Of a DNA stretch of 64,000 nt, positions 9,518-17,929 are shown piece after piece (position 1 is the first letter of the stretch; every line of letters begins with the position of its first letter). The DNA is taken from the NCBI GenBank assembly GCA_965283955.1, contig CBDIQW010000001.1:496001-560000 (forward strand). Direction: 5' to 3'. Made by a program: the position numbers and the translations under genes. The notes under the pieces were generated by a model. It was not told the DNA's origin and did not search any database. It saw only the letters and a program-made list of their open reading frames with translations. Source of the DNA: Emticicia sp965283955 (GTDB lineage Bacteria > Bacteroidota > Bacteroidia > Cytophagales > Spirosomataceae).

Positions 9518-11042
9518 ACAAATCAAACTTAATCCCTTGAGCGAGAGGCAGTTGCGTGCTATAATTGATAGTATTTGTTTGGCGACGCATGTAGTTTCTC
9601 CACGCATCCGAACCACTTTCACGGCCTCCGCCCGTTTCTTTTTCTCCACCAAATGCTCCACCAATTTCTGCTCCCGATGTGCCGATATTTACATTGGCAA
9701 TTCCGCAATCTGAACCAGCATAAGATAAAAACTGTTCAGCTTCACGCATATTGAGGGTAAAGATGGAAGACGAAAGTCCTTGCGGAACGGCATTTTGTAA
9801 TTCGATGGCTTCATCAAGCGTTGAAAACTTCTTGATGTACAAAATCGGTGCAAATGTTTCGTGGCAAACTGTAGGGCTTTGGTTTTCCACTTCAACAATC
9901 GTTGGTTTTACATAACAACCTGATTCATAGCCAGTTCCTGCTAAAACTTCGTTTCCATAAAGCACTTTACCACCTTCATTCTGAATATTGGTGATGGCAG
10001 TTTTATAGTTGTTCACGGCATCAACATCAATCAACGGCCCAACGTGGTTATTGACATCGAGTGGGTCACCGATGCGGAGTTGAGCATAGATTTTGACCAA
10101 ACGATTTTTCACTTCTTCATACATATTTTCGTGCAAGAATAAACGGCGAGTAGTTGTACAACGTTGCCCTGCCGTACCGACTGCTCCAAAAACAACTGCA
10201 GGAATAACTACCTCTAAATCAGCATTTTGTGTAACAATAATGGCATTGTTTCCGCCCAACTCTAACAAACTTTTACCAAAACGAGCTGCCACTGCTTGGC
10301 CAACGGCTTTACCCATGCGAGTAGAACCTGTGGCAGAAACCAAAGCCACATTCATATCGTTCGATAGCCACTCTCCTACTTTTCTATCTCCCACAATTAA
10401 GCAAGAAACACCTTCGGGAATATCGTTCTTGCGTAATACTTCTTGAATGATATTCTGACAAGCGATGGCCGTTAAAGGCGTTTTTTCAGAAGGTTTCCAT
10501 ACACACACATCACCACAAACCCACGCCAACATGCTATTCCAAGACCAAACGGCTACCGGAAAATTGAATGCTGAAATGATACCGACAATTCCCAGCGGAT
10601 GCCATTGCTCGTACATACGATGTTGTGGGCGTTCCGAGTGCATGGTAAGGCCATATAACTGACGAGAAAGTCCAACCGCAAAATCGCAAATATCAATCAT
10701 TTCTTGTACTTCTCCCCAACCTTCTTGTAGGCTTTTGCCCATTTCGTAGCTAACCAAACGACCCAAAGCATCTTTGTTGGCACGCAGAGCATCACCCATT
10801 TGACGAACGATTTCGCCACGTTTTGGAGCGGGAACTGTTCGCCAAACTTTAAAAGCAGCATTGGCACTTTCTATTACTTTATTATAATCTTCACGGTTTG
10901 CTTGACGTACTTTTCCAATCAATTGTCCATCTACTGGTGAATACGAACTAAGCACTTTTCCTCCACCCGTCCAGCTTTCAATACCCGTGCTAACGCCATT
11001 GTTGAGTGATTTGATTTTAAGTGTTTTTAATACTTGTTTCAT
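9516..11042 (-). CDS. ALDH7-type aldehyde dehydrogenase (aminoadipate-semialdehyde dehydrogenase-like)
   Basis: 508 residues, NAD(P)-dependent oxidation of an aldehyde to the acid. Motifs: LLELGGNNAIIV with the general-base Glu (about residue 261), GTAGQRCTTTRRL with the nucleophilic Cys (about 294), and NIGTSGAEIGGAFGGEKETG followed by GGGRESGSD near the C-terminus, which is typical of ALDH7 (antiquitin) rather than of generic ALDHs. In that subfamily the usual substrate is 2-aminoadipate 6-semialdehyde/piperideine-6-carboxylate in lysine breakdown. That substrate is inferred from the family; no lysine aminotransferase or oxidase lies nearby. The stop codon lies in a repeat. Confidence 0.9.
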   Translation of the reverse strand: MKQVLKTLKIKSLNNGVSTGIESWTGGGKVLSSYSPVDGQLIGKVRQANREDYNKVIESANAAFKVWRTVPAPKRGEIVRQMGDALRANKDALGRLVSYEMGKSLQEGWGEVQEMIDICDFAVGLSRQLYGLTMHSERPQHRMYEQWHPLGIVGIISAFNFPVAVWSWNSMLAWVCGDVCVWKPSEKTPLTAIACQNIIQEVLRKNDIPEGVSCLIVGDRKVGEWLSNDMNVALVSATGSTRMGKAVGQAVAARFGKSLLELGGNNAIIVTQNADLEVVIPAVVFGAVGTAGQRCTTTRRLFLHENMYEEVKNRLVKIYAQLRIGDPLDVNNHVGPLIDVDAVNNYKTAITNIQNEGGKVLYGNEVLAGTGYESGCYVKPTIVEVENQSPTVCHETFAPILYIKKFSTLDEAIELQNAVPQGLSSSIFTLNMREAEQFLSYAGSDCGIANVNIGTSGAEIGGAFGGEKETGGGRESGSDAWRNYMRRQTNTINYSTQLPLAQGIKFDL

Positions 11043-11084
11043 TGGTTTTGTTGTTTTTTTGAAGTGTATGTATTGTTTTTAGAT

Positions 11085-11834
11085 TTATTCCGTTTCAAAC
11101 AATTCGGCTGGATTTACCTTAAATTGTAGCATATTTGCTGTGATTCTACCTCCATCGCCTCCTTTTCTTTGCATTGTTATTTTTCCGATTTTAAAATTAC
11201 TTCTCTCGGTGATTTCAATATTTCCATTGCCGAAATAATTGAGACAGAAATTCATTGGTTTCAAAACCCATCTTGAATTTGATTTTGTTTTTTGTGCCAC
11301 CAACATCCATTCGGCTGCAAACTGTCCCCTACCTTTCAAAATATCCGAAACAATGAGTGATTTGTTGGAATCAAGCCAATGTAGTATTTCTGCTTGTTCA
11401 GTTTCTGAAAATTCATTGACAAACATTCGTCTTTTATCTTTTGGAATATCAATACTTGGTTGAATTTCTCCTGTATATCGTTTTAAAATAGAAGCAATTT
11501 GAGGCGAAATGTCCCACATTTCAACATATTTATCTACCCATCTCTTATCAATTTGATTAAATCCTTTTGGATTGCTTACAAGTTTGATTTGCAAATTCTG
11601 AGCATCAATCGCTTCTTTCAACTTTACTGTAATTTGAACTTGAACATCAGTTTTAAAACCGCTTAATTTGATGGCTTTGACAAACTCAATCTCGGATAAT
11701 TGATATTGCATTATTAAAAGCCATTTTTTAGCATCTTCGTCCGTTTCCCAGTTATTGAATTTTTCAACGATGTCATCTTCGTTAAGAAACCCATTCCTTG
11801 CTGTCTGCGAACCTTTTAATTGTTCTTTGTTCAT
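11085..11834 (-). CDS. Type II restriction endonuclease, HinP1I-like (predicted GCGC)
   Basis: 249 residues. From memory of the R.HinP1I sequence, similarity runs along the whole length: the LSGFKTDVQVQI and LVSNPKGFNQIDK segments (the PD-(D/E)XK core lies here), KDKRRMFVNEFSETEQ, ILKGRGQFAAEWMLVAQK and ITMQRKGGDGGRITANMLQF near the end. HinP1I cuts G^CGC. The start lies inside the 3' end of the methyltransferase gene (53-base overlap), so translation is probably coupled and the nuclease is made after its protecting methylase. The predicted specificity is inferred from similarity of both partners. Confidence 0.88.
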   Translation of the reverse strand: MNKEQLKGSQTARNGFLNEDDIVEKFNNWETDEDAKKWLLIMQYQLSEIEFVKAIKLSGFKTDVQVQITVKLKEAIDAQNLQIKLVSNPKGFNQIDKRWVDKYVEMWDISPQIASILKRYTGEIQPSIDIPKDKRRMFVNEFSETEQAEILHWLDSNKSLIVSDILKGRGQFAAEWMLVAQKTKSNSRWVLKPMNFCLNYFGNGNIEITERSNFKIGKITMQRKGGDGGRITANMLQFKVNPAELFETE

Positions 11835-12825
11835 TTTTAGATAAAATTTTCTGGACTTCTATCATTATTCTTTGCAGAACATTAATCGAAACGCTATTGC
11901 CAAATTGTTTGTATGCTTGTGAAGGACTTTGGTTGATTTTGAAATCTTCGGGAAACCCCTGCACTCTTGCACATTCTCTTGGAGTTAATCGCCTTATTTT
12001 GCCATCTATAAAATACAATCCTGTTTTTGCTCCAACTCCGCCTCCGTGAGCTGAAAGTGTAATCGCATGACCACGAATATCATAAATACGTTCGCCTTGT
12101 CCGCCTTTGTTTACTTTACCTATTTGTAGTGGCTTATTTATTTCAGTTTTTCCGAAAAGTGTATCTTGAAATGAGTAAGTCTTGTAAATTTCTATATCTT
12201 CTCGTTCAATAAATTTAACATTAGCAGGGTTTTCTTCTAAAATATTTTCTACTGAAATAGGTTCATTAGTAGGCATCGGAAATGAAAAACCATTTGAGTC
12301 GATATCTGCCCTAAAAGCAACTATATAAATTCTCTCTCGGTTTTGTGGCAAACCAAAGTGGCTTGAGTTTAAGATTTTCGTAAAAACTTTATAATCAAGA
12401 TTTTCGAGTGTTTCTGTAATTACCTTCAAAGTTCGACCCTCATCATGATTAACCAAATTTTTTACATTTTCTAAGAAAACCACTCGTGGTTTATGAAAAT
12501 TTATAATCCGAGCTATATCAAAAAAAAGTGAGCCTCTTATATCATCAAAGCCCTTTTGCTTACCCGAAATTGAAAAAGATTGACAAGGAAAACCCGCACA
12601 CAAAATATCGTGTTTAGGAATATTAATTTCATCTATTTGAGATATATCACCGTGAGGTCTTTTACCAAAATTCTCTTCATAGGTATCAGCGGCGTATTTA
12701 TCCCATTCCGAAGCAAAAACGCATAATGCACCAAACGAAGACAAAGCAAGATGAAATCCACCTATTCCTGCAAATAAGTCGATAAATGTATAGTCAGACA
12801 ATATTTTACCTTCAACTTTAATCAT
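11782..12825 (-). CDS. C5-cytosine DNA methyltransferase, HhaI-like (predicted GCGC)
   Basis: About 347 residues with the m5C methylase motifs in order: FIDLFAGIGGFHLAL (I), CAGFPCQSFSISGKQKG (IV, catalytic Cys in PCQ), VFLENVKN (VI, ENV), LPQNRERIYIVAF (VIII), the target-recognition region GGQGERIYDIRGHAITLSAH with GGGVGAKTG, then RRLTPRECARVQGFPE (IX) and QFGNSVSINVL (X). The recognition region closely resembles M.HhaI, so methylation of GCGC is predicted. I start at the ATG at 12825: a longer frame reaches 12885, but a good promoter (12858-12887) overlaps that extension and M.HhaI homology begins after 12825. Confidence 0.9.
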   Translation of the reverse strand: MIKVEGKILSDYTFIDLFAGIGGFHLALSSFGALCVFASEWDKYAADTYEENFGKRPHGDISQIDEINIPKHDILCAGFPCQSFSISGKQKGFDDIRGSLFFDIARIINFHKPRVVFLENVKNLVNHDEGRTLKVITETLENLDYKVFTKILNSSHFGLPQNRERIYIVAFRADIDSNGFSFPMPTNEPISVENILEENPANVKFIEREDIEIYKTYSFQDTLFGKTEINKPLQIGKVNKGGQGERIYDIRGHAITLSAHGGGVGAKTGLYFIDGKIRRLTPRECARVQGFPEDFKINQSPSQAYKQFGNSVSINVLQRIMIEVQKILSKNEQRTIKRFADSKEWVS

Positions 12826-12857
12826 TACATCATTCCCAAACTTCGCTTCTTTCTGCA

Positions 12858-12887
12858 CAAATATAAAGAAACCAACCCAAGCCACAA
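12858..12887 (-). promoter_or_regulatory. Promoter of the restriction-modification operon
   Basis: On the minus strand TTTG, a 19-base spacer, then TATATTTG: an exact fit to the Bacteroidota -33/-7 pattern. Expected transcription start is about 25 bases ahead of the ATG at 12825. Confidence 0.6.
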
Positions 12888-12949
12888 ACTCTCGGTTGTT
12901 TATGATAAGAATTTGCTATATTTAGGCATAAAATCTATTCAAAAATCGT

Positions 12950-13780
12950 ATGAACGCTACTGAATTATCTTGGAAAAGCTCCGATGGACTCAATATTTAT
13001 GGCAAAAAGTGGGAAACGAATATGCCCACAAAGGCCGTCATTTGTCTCATGCACGGCATGGGCGAGCATATCAATCGTTATAATCATGTGGCGGAAATGT
13101 TTACGTCCAATGGCTATGCCGTGATTGGCTGCGACCAACGTGGACACGGAAAATCGGAAGGAAAACGTGGGCATTTTTCCGATTTTGAAACTTTCTTGAA
13201 TGATGTAGATGCACTTTTAAAAGCTGCTTCCACTCATTTTCCAGAGGCGAAACAAATACTTTACGGGCATAGTAAGGGTGGAAATTTGGTGGCTAATTAC
13301 CTGCTTCGTCGTCAACCAAAAATTGCTGGAGCAATTCTTTCCTCTCCTTATTTTCAATTGGCTTTTCAGCCCTCGCCAATTACACTTACTATTGGTCGAT
13401 TGATGAAAGGGGTTTTTCCTTCATTGAGTTTGAGCAGTGGCTTAGATTCTTCGGCCATTTCTCGTGATGTGGAAGAAGTAAAAAAATACAACGAAGACCC
13501 TCTTGTTCATGACAAAATTTCTGCCAAAATGGGCATCGAAATGATAGAAACTGGCCAGTGGGCGATTGACAATGCCGATAAGTTAAGTATTCCGACGCTA
13601 CTTTATCACGGCACGGCCGACCGACTTACTTCGCATCATGGTAGCGAGCTTTTTGCCGAAAAAGCAGGTAAACTCTTGACATTTATTTCTCTTGAAGGCT
13701 TATATCACGAAACACACAACGAACCCGAAAAACGTGAAGTTTTCAAGAAAATAATTCTTTGGCTGAATAATTTAGCATAA
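12950..13780 (+). CDS. Alpha/beta hydrolase, monoacylglycerol lipase type
   Basis: 276 residues of the Hydrolase_4/lysophospholipase group. HGMGEHINRYNHVAEMF supplies the oxyanion-hole HG, CDQRGHGKSEG follows, the nucleophile Ser is in LYGHSKGGNLVANYL (about residue 109), the acid is in LYHGTADRLTSHHGS and the catalytic His in LYHETHNEPEK. No signal peptide, so it is predicted to be cytosolic and to act on monoacylglycerols or similar carboxylic esters. It is upstream of the aromatic degradation genes on the same strand but separated by two palindromic repeats and a promoter, so I do not count it in that operon. Confidence 0.85.
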   Translation: MNATELSWKSSDGLNIYGKKWETNMPTKAVICLMHGMGEHINRYNHVAEMFTSNGYAVIGCDQRGHGKSEGKRGHFSDFETFLNDVDALLKAASTHFPEAKQILYGHSKGGNLVANYLLRRQPKIAGAILSSPYFQLAFQPSPITLTIGRLMKGVFPSLSLSSGLDSSAISRDVEEVKKYNEDPLVHDKISAKMGIEMIETGQWAIDNADKLSIPTLLYHGTADRLTSHHGSELFAEKAGKLLTFISLEGLYHETHNEPEKREVFKKIILWLNNLA

Positions 13781-13794
13781 TTCAATTCTTCTTG

Positions 13795-13867
13795 GGGCGT
13801 AGTTGCCTACGCCCATTCCTTCTTTCCTCAGTCTCATTTCCCTTATGAACAAGTTGGAAACTTGTTC
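13795..13867. repeat. Two palindromic repeats downstream of the lipase gene
   Basis: First hairpin: GGGCGTAG, loop TTGC, CTACGCCC (13795-13814). Second: GAACAAGTT, GGA, AACTTGTTC (13847-13867), followed by TAC. They look like dispersed intergenic palindromes; the first could also end lipase transcription, but no T-run follows. Confidence 0.6.
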
Positions 13868-13915
13868 TACTTCCTGCGTTTAATTCAATCAATCAAAAAA
13901 ATATTTATATTTTAA

Positions 13916-13945
13916 TTGTCATAACAAATATTATTTATAATTTTG
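13916..13945 (+). promoter_or_regulatory. Promoter of hmgA
   Basis: TTG at 13916-13918, a 19-base spacer and TAATTTTG at 13938-13945, an exact Bacteroidota-type promoter 50 bases before the hmgA start codon. It probably drives at least hmgA. Confidence 0.6.
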
Positions 13946-13995
13946 TATGCTTAACAATAGTTAGTATAACAAATATATTATTCGTTAATCCAATT

Positions 13996-15153
13996 ATGCC
14001 TATTTATCATAAACTCGGAAAGATTCCAGCAAAACGCCATATTCAATTTGAAAAATCGGATGGTGGTTTGTATTATGAGCAGCTTTTTGGAACAATTGGC
14101 TTCGATGGTATGGCATCATTGATGTACCACATTCATCGCCCTACACAGGTGATGCAAATCCTTGAAAGCCAAGACCTTACGCCAAAATCGGTCAATGCTC
14201 ATAATATGATGATGCGAAAGTTTATTGGTTTTGATGTGGAGACAAAAGATGATTTTTTGGAAAGTAGAGTGCCGATGATGTTCAACAAAGATTGTATCAT
14301 TGGAGTGGCCGCACCAAAACAATCCCTGCGAGAATATTTTTATAAAAATGCCGATTCTGACGAATTATTGTTTATTCACAAAGGCTCAGGAACGCTTCGC
14401 ACGCAACTTGGCAATATTAGTTTTGAATATGGCGATTATTTGGTAATTCCAAGAGGCATGATTTACCAAATTGATTTTGACACGAATGATAATCGCATTT
14501 TTTATGTAGAATCGCACTCGCCAATTTATACGCCAAAACGCTACCGAAATCATTTTGGACAATTACTCGAAAGTTCGCCTTACTGCGAAAGAGATTATAA
14601 ACTCCCCGAAATTTTAGAAACTTACGACCAAAAGGGCGAGTTTCTAATAAAAATTAAAAAACAACATCAACTTCATCAATTAATATATCAGTATCATCCT
14701 TTTGATGTGGTAGGTTTTGATGGCTACAATTATCCATGGGGGTTTTCGATTCATAATTTTGAACCAATTACTGGCCGAATCCACCAGCCACCTCCTGTTC
14801 ATCAGACTTTCCAAACCGATGCTTTTGTGGTTTGTTCATTTTGCCCAAGACTTTACGATTATCATCCAAAAGCCATTCCAGCACCTTATAATCACTCAAA
14901 TATCGACTCCGACGAAGTGATTTACTACGTTGATGGTGATTTTATGAGCCGAAATGATATTGCCAAAGGCCACATCACGCTACACCCTGGCGGAATTCCA
15001 CACGGCCCGCACCCAGGTGCAATGGAACGCAGTATTGGAAAAACCGAAACGCACGAATTGGCCGTAATGGTTGATACTTTCCGACCATTGATGATTACAG
15101 AAAACGCCTTGAAATACGACGATGGAAAATATTTTCAGAGTTGGAAAGAGTAG
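13996..15153 (+). CDS. hmgA: Homogentisate 1,2-dioxygenase
   Basis: 385 residues; Fe(II) enzyme that opens the ring of homogentisate to 4-maleylacetoacetate, the central step of tyrosine breakdown. Family signatures: PIYHKLGKIPAKRH at the N-terminus, EYGDYLVIPRGMIYQI in the cupin core, then NIDSDEVIYYVDGDFM (Glu ligand) and HPGGIPHGPHPGAMERSIG (His ligands), ending near TFRPLMITENAL. It is shorter than the human enzyme (445) but normal for Bacteroidota. First gene of the aromatic block, with its own promoter; hppD follows. Confidence 0.95.
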   Translation: MPIYHKLGKIPAKRHIQFEKSDGGLYYEQLFGTIGFDGMASLMYHIHRPTQVMQILESQDLTPKSVNAHNMMMRKFIGFDVETKDDFLESRVPMMFNKDCIIGVAAPKQSLREYFYKNADSDELLFIHKGSGTLRTQLGNISFEYGDYLVIPRGMIYQIDFDTNDNRIFYVESHSPIYTPKRYRNHFGQLLESSPYCERDYKLPEILETYDQKGEFLIKIKKQHQLHQLIYQYHPFDVVGFDGYNYPWGFSIHNFEPITGRIHQPPPVHQTFQTDAFVVCSFCPRLYDYHPKAIPAPYNHSNIDSDEVIYYVDGDFMSRNDIAKGHITLHPGGIPHGPHPGAMERSIGKTETHELAVMVDTFRPLMITENALKYDDGKYFQSWKE

Positions 15154-15159
15154 TCGGTC

Positions 15160-15226
15160 ACCACTAAGACACTAAGAACAGGTAGTTTCACTTAGTGTTA
15201 CTCTATGTTCTCAGTGCTTTAGTGGT
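15160..15226. repeat. Imperfect inverted repeat upstream of hppD
   Basis: Arms ACCACTAAGACACTAAGAAC+A (15160-15180) and 15206-15226 match at 18 of 21 positions. It resembles the ACTAAG-type dispersed intergenic repeats of Bacteroidota. Overlaps the spurious upstream extension of the hppD frame. Confidence 0.65.
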
Positions 15227-15263
15227 AATTCAAAATTTACATCAACATTCAAAAAATAATAAA

Positions 15264-16391
15264 ATGTTACTTCAAGAAACACAAAATATTATCGAACAAG
15301 AAAATGATTTCCTACCAATCAATGGTACAGATTACATTGAATTATACGTAGGGAATTGCAAACAAGCAGCTCATTATTATCAAACAGCATTTGGTTTTCA
15401 GCCGCTGGCGTATGCTGGACTCGAAACTGGCCTTCGTGACCGTGAAAGTTATGTTGTTCAACAAGGAAAAATTCGTTTGATACTCACTTCACCGCTTCAT
15501 GGAGGTACTGAAATTGGTCGTCATATCGACCAGCACGGCGATGGTGTAAAAGTAGTGGCCCTTTGGGTTGATGATGCTCGTGATGCTTATTACGAAACCA
15601 TTTCTCGTGGAGCAAAACCATATTTCGAGCCAGTTGAAGAAGAAGACGAATTCGGAAAAGTGGTGCGTTCGGGCATTCATACTTACGGCGATACCGTGCA
15701 TATTTTTGTAGAACGAAGCCATTATAAAGGCGTTTTCTTGCCAAATTTTCGTGCGTGGAATCCTGCTTATAAACCTGCACCAGTTGGTTTGAAATACATT
15801 GACCATATCGTAGGAAATGTGGGTTGGAACGGCATGAATGAATGGGTAAATTTTTATGGTAAAGTAATGGGTTTCAATCAGTTAGTAAGTTTCGATGATA
15901 AAGATATTTCGACTGAATACACGGCTCTGATGAGCAAAGTAATGTCGAACGGAAACGGACGAATCAAATTCCCAATCAATGAGCCAGCCGAAGGTAAAAA
16001 ACGCTCACAAGTTGAAGAATACCTTGATTTTTATGGCGGTGCGGGTGTTCAGCATTTGGCAGTAGCTACTGACGACATTATTACAACCGTTACGCACTTA
16101 CGCAATCACGGAGTTGAGTTTTTGCAAGTTCCAGACAGCTATTATGAAGATTTGAAAGAGCGTGTGGGAGATATTGAAGAAGAAATTGAGCAATTACGCC
16201 CACTCGGCATTTTGGTTGACCGTGACGAAGAAGGTTATTTACTTCAAATTTTCACAAAACCAATTGAACCCCGTCCGACCATGTTTTTTGAAATCATTCA
16301 AAGAAAAGGGGCAAAATCATTCGGAAAAGGCAATTTTAAAGCTCTTTTTGAAGCAATAGAACGTGAACAAGTTTTGAGAGGAACGCTTTAA
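15264..16391 (+). CDS. hppD: 4-hydroxyphenylpyruvate dioxygenase
   Basis: 375 residues from the ATG at 15264. The frame is open further upstream to 15195, but that part is translated repeat. It converts 4-hydroxyphenylpyruvate to homogentisate, feeding hmgA. Two VOC-type halves: N-terminal (GTDYIELYVGNCKQAAHYYQ) and the catalytic C-terminal one with the facial triad His in LKYIDHIVGNV, His in GVQHLAVATDDI and Glu in TMFFEIIQRKG, plus YLLQIFTKP. Length and motifs are normal. Sits between hmgA and the phenylalanine hydroxylase gene on the same strand, with repeats in both gaps. Confidence 0.95.
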   Translation: MLLQETQNIIEQENDFLPINGTDYIELYVGNCKQAAHYYQTAFGFQPLAYAGLETGLRDRESYVVQQGKIRLILTSPLHGGTEIGRHIDQHGDGVKVVALWVDDARDAYYETISRGAKPYFEPVEEEDEFGKVVRSGIHTYGDTVHIFVERSHYKGVFLPNFRAWNPAYKPAPVGLKYIDHIVGNVGWNGMNEWVNFYGKVMGFNQLVSFDDKDISTEYTALMSKVMSNGNGRIKFPINEPAEGKKRSQVEEYLDFYGGAGVQHLAVATDDIITTVTHLRNHGVEFLQVPDSYYEDLKERVGDIEEEIEQLRPLGILVDRDEEGYLLQIFTKPIEPRPTMFFEIIQRKGAKSFGKGNFKALFEAIEREQVLRGTL

Positions 16392-16399
16392 AGAATTTT

Positions 16400-16455
16400 G
16401 ATTGATAGAATGAGTGAATGATAGAATAAAAATTCATTCACTCATTCTATCAATC
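16400..16455. repeat. Perfect 20-bp inverted repeat between hppD and phenylalanine hydroxylase
   Basis: GATTGATAGAATGAGTGAAT (16400-16419) is exactly repeated in reverse complement at 16436-16455. It could form a strong hairpin, but no T-run follows. It shares the GAATGAGTGAATGA string with the repeat upstream of nuoI (43721-43752), so it is probably a dispersed repeat. Confidence 0.7.
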
Positions 16456-16476
16456 TCTCATTCAATCATTAATTCC

Positions 16477-17206
16477 ATGAACCAAAACTATAACATATAC
16501 ACAGCTGCCGACCATGAAGTTTGGCAGGTGCTTTTTAAGCGGCAAATGCAGAAATTACCTGCAATTGCCAGCGAAGCATATCTGGAAGGAATTGAAAAAA
16601 CTGGTTTTGTGGCTGACCACATTCCAGACTTTGAGCAAGAAACCAATCCCCGCTTGCAAGCACAAACGGGCTGGACAGTGGTGGCATGTGAGGGTTTAGT
16701 ACCTATCAAAGAGTTTTTCGAGCTTTTGGCCGATAAAAAATTCCCTGCTTCCACTTGGCTTCGTACGATGGAACAATTAGAATATTTGGAAGAACCCGAT
16801 ATGTTTCATGATACTTTCGGGCATGTGCCGCTGCTGACCAATCAATCTTTGCGATTTTTTAGCGGAGTTTAGTACAATTTCGCTCAAATACATCAACGAT
16901 GAAGAGGCAGTAAAACTCCTACAAAAACTTTATTGGTTTACAGTCGAATTTGGACTGATTCGTGAAAGAAATAAACTAAAAATCTACGGTGGAGGCATTA
17001 TTTCTTCGAGTGGCGAAAGTGTTTATAGTTTATTAAGCGGGATACCCGAACGAGTGACATATTTCATCGAAGAAATTTTGAAAACCGAAGTAAAAATAGA
17101 TGCCTATCAGAAGAAATATTTTGTGATAGAATCTTACGAACAGCTCTTTCAATCACTTAAAAATTTTGAAGAAATTTTAGAACGCCAATTATTAGTGTAT
17201 CAATAA
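16477..17206 (+). pseudogene. phhA: Phenylalanine-4-hydroxylase, frameshifted as sequenced
   Basis: Biopterin-dependent conversion of Phe to Tyr. The first frame (from ATG 16477, MNQNYNIYTAADHEVW) contains the iron ligands FHDTFGHVPLL and then loses frame at about 16852 after LTNQS. The other frame continues as ADFLAEFSTISLKYINDEE, with the third iron ligand Glu in YWFTVEFGLIRE, and stops at 17206. Restoring two lost bases near TCTTTGCGATT would give one normal protein of about 243 residues, the length of bacterial enzymes. Conservation on both sides of the break argues for a sequencing error or very recent lesion. Belongs to the Phe/Tyr block. Confidence 0.9.
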
Positions 17207-17238
17207 TTGAAGGTTTTTTCTACTTTTGTAATATAATA

Positions 17239-17383
17239 GCTTTTAGCGGTTGGCAATTAGATTTTAGCATCACATAAATTTGGCATTCTTAGCTTTTATC
17301 AATTACTTATTTTGATAATTTCTCTGAAAACGAAAGCTAAATCGTTATGATAATCCTTATGCTAAAAGCTAATTGCTAAAAGC
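17239..17383. repeat. Inverted repeat region between phhA and marR
   Basis: GCTTTTAGC at 17239-17247 is matched by GCTAAAAGC at 17361-17369 and again at 17375-17383, with AATTAG/CTAATT blocks nearby. AT-rich, without an ORF; probably a dispersed repeat in the 218-base gap. Confidence 0.5.
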
Positions 17384-17424
17384 AAATCGCTCAAAAAAGT
17401 AGATAAAGACTGAATTTTAAATAA

Positions 17425-17862
17425 ATGACACACTTAGATAAGCGTTCGTACTATTTCAAGATTGATACAACCATCAAGCGTATTCGCAGTTTTATGCAAA
17501 AAGGCTTGACTGATGGTGGTATCGACCTAACGGTTGACCAGTGGGTGGTCATTGACCACATCAAACCCAAGGCAGGAATCAGTCAGAATGATTTGGCGGT
17601 TGATACCGCAAAAGATGCCCCAACCATCACTCGAATCTTAGATTTATTGGTAGAAAAAGGCTTAGTCAGACGCCAAATGGCCGACGAAGACCGCCGAAAA
17701 TTTAATATTTACCTGACCGAAGAAGGCGAAAAACTCCACGAAAATGCCTTGGTAGTGATTGCCGACATTCGTCGTAAATCGTGGGGTAGCTTAAGCGATG
17801 AAGATTACGACCATCTGGTCAGAATCATGGATACGATTCACAAAAATGTGAGCGACAAATAA
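17425..17862 (+). CDS. MarR family transcriptional regulator
   Basis: 145 residues. Central winged helix: LTVDQWVVIDHIKPKAGISQ, NDLAVDTAKDAPTITRILDL as recognition helix, LVEKGLVRRQMADEDRRKF as the wing, and C-terminal dimerisation helix. Placed inside the Phe/Tyr cluster between phhA and fahA, so it most likely controls aromatic catabolism, as HpaR/HmgR-like members do elsewhere (inference). A long inverted repeat directly behind the gene overlaps the fahA promoter and is a candidate operator. Confidence 0.9.
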   Translation: MTHLDKRSYYFKIDTTIKRIRSFMQKGLTDGGIDLTVDQWVVIDHIKPKAGISQNDLAVDTAKDAPTITRILDLLVEKGLVRRQMADEDRRKFNIYLTEEGEKLHENALVVIADIRRKSWGSLSDEDYDHLVRIMDTIHKNVSDK

Positions 17863-17868
17863 TTAATA

Positions 17869-17919
17869 GTTTGCAAAATCAGTTTACAACACTGTACTTT
17901 GTAAACTATTTTTGCAAAC
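17869..17919 (+). promoter_or_regulatory. Operator-like inverted repeat overlapping the fahA promoter
   Basis: Outer arms GTTTGCAAAA / TTTTGCAAAC and inner arms AGTTTACA / TGTAAACT, with two-base gaps, match at 18 of 20 positions around a 12-base-class spacer. A -7 element TATTTTTG (17907-17914) is embedded in the right arm and the fahA ATG is at 17930. A repressor bound here would block the promoter; the MarR protein encoded just upstream is the obvious candidate. Confidence 0.5.
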
Positions 17920-17929
17920 CAAAATTACA

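Noticed and set aside
11782..12885. Longer methyltransferase start at 12885
   Set aside because: A good promoter overlaps the extension and homology begins at about 12825.
15195..15263. Upstream extension of hppD
   Set aside because: It translates an inverted repeat; the ATG at 15264 fits the family.
17869..17919. Inverted repeat after marR as a terminator
   Set aside because: No T-run follows, and a -7 box is embedded in it; an operator fits better.
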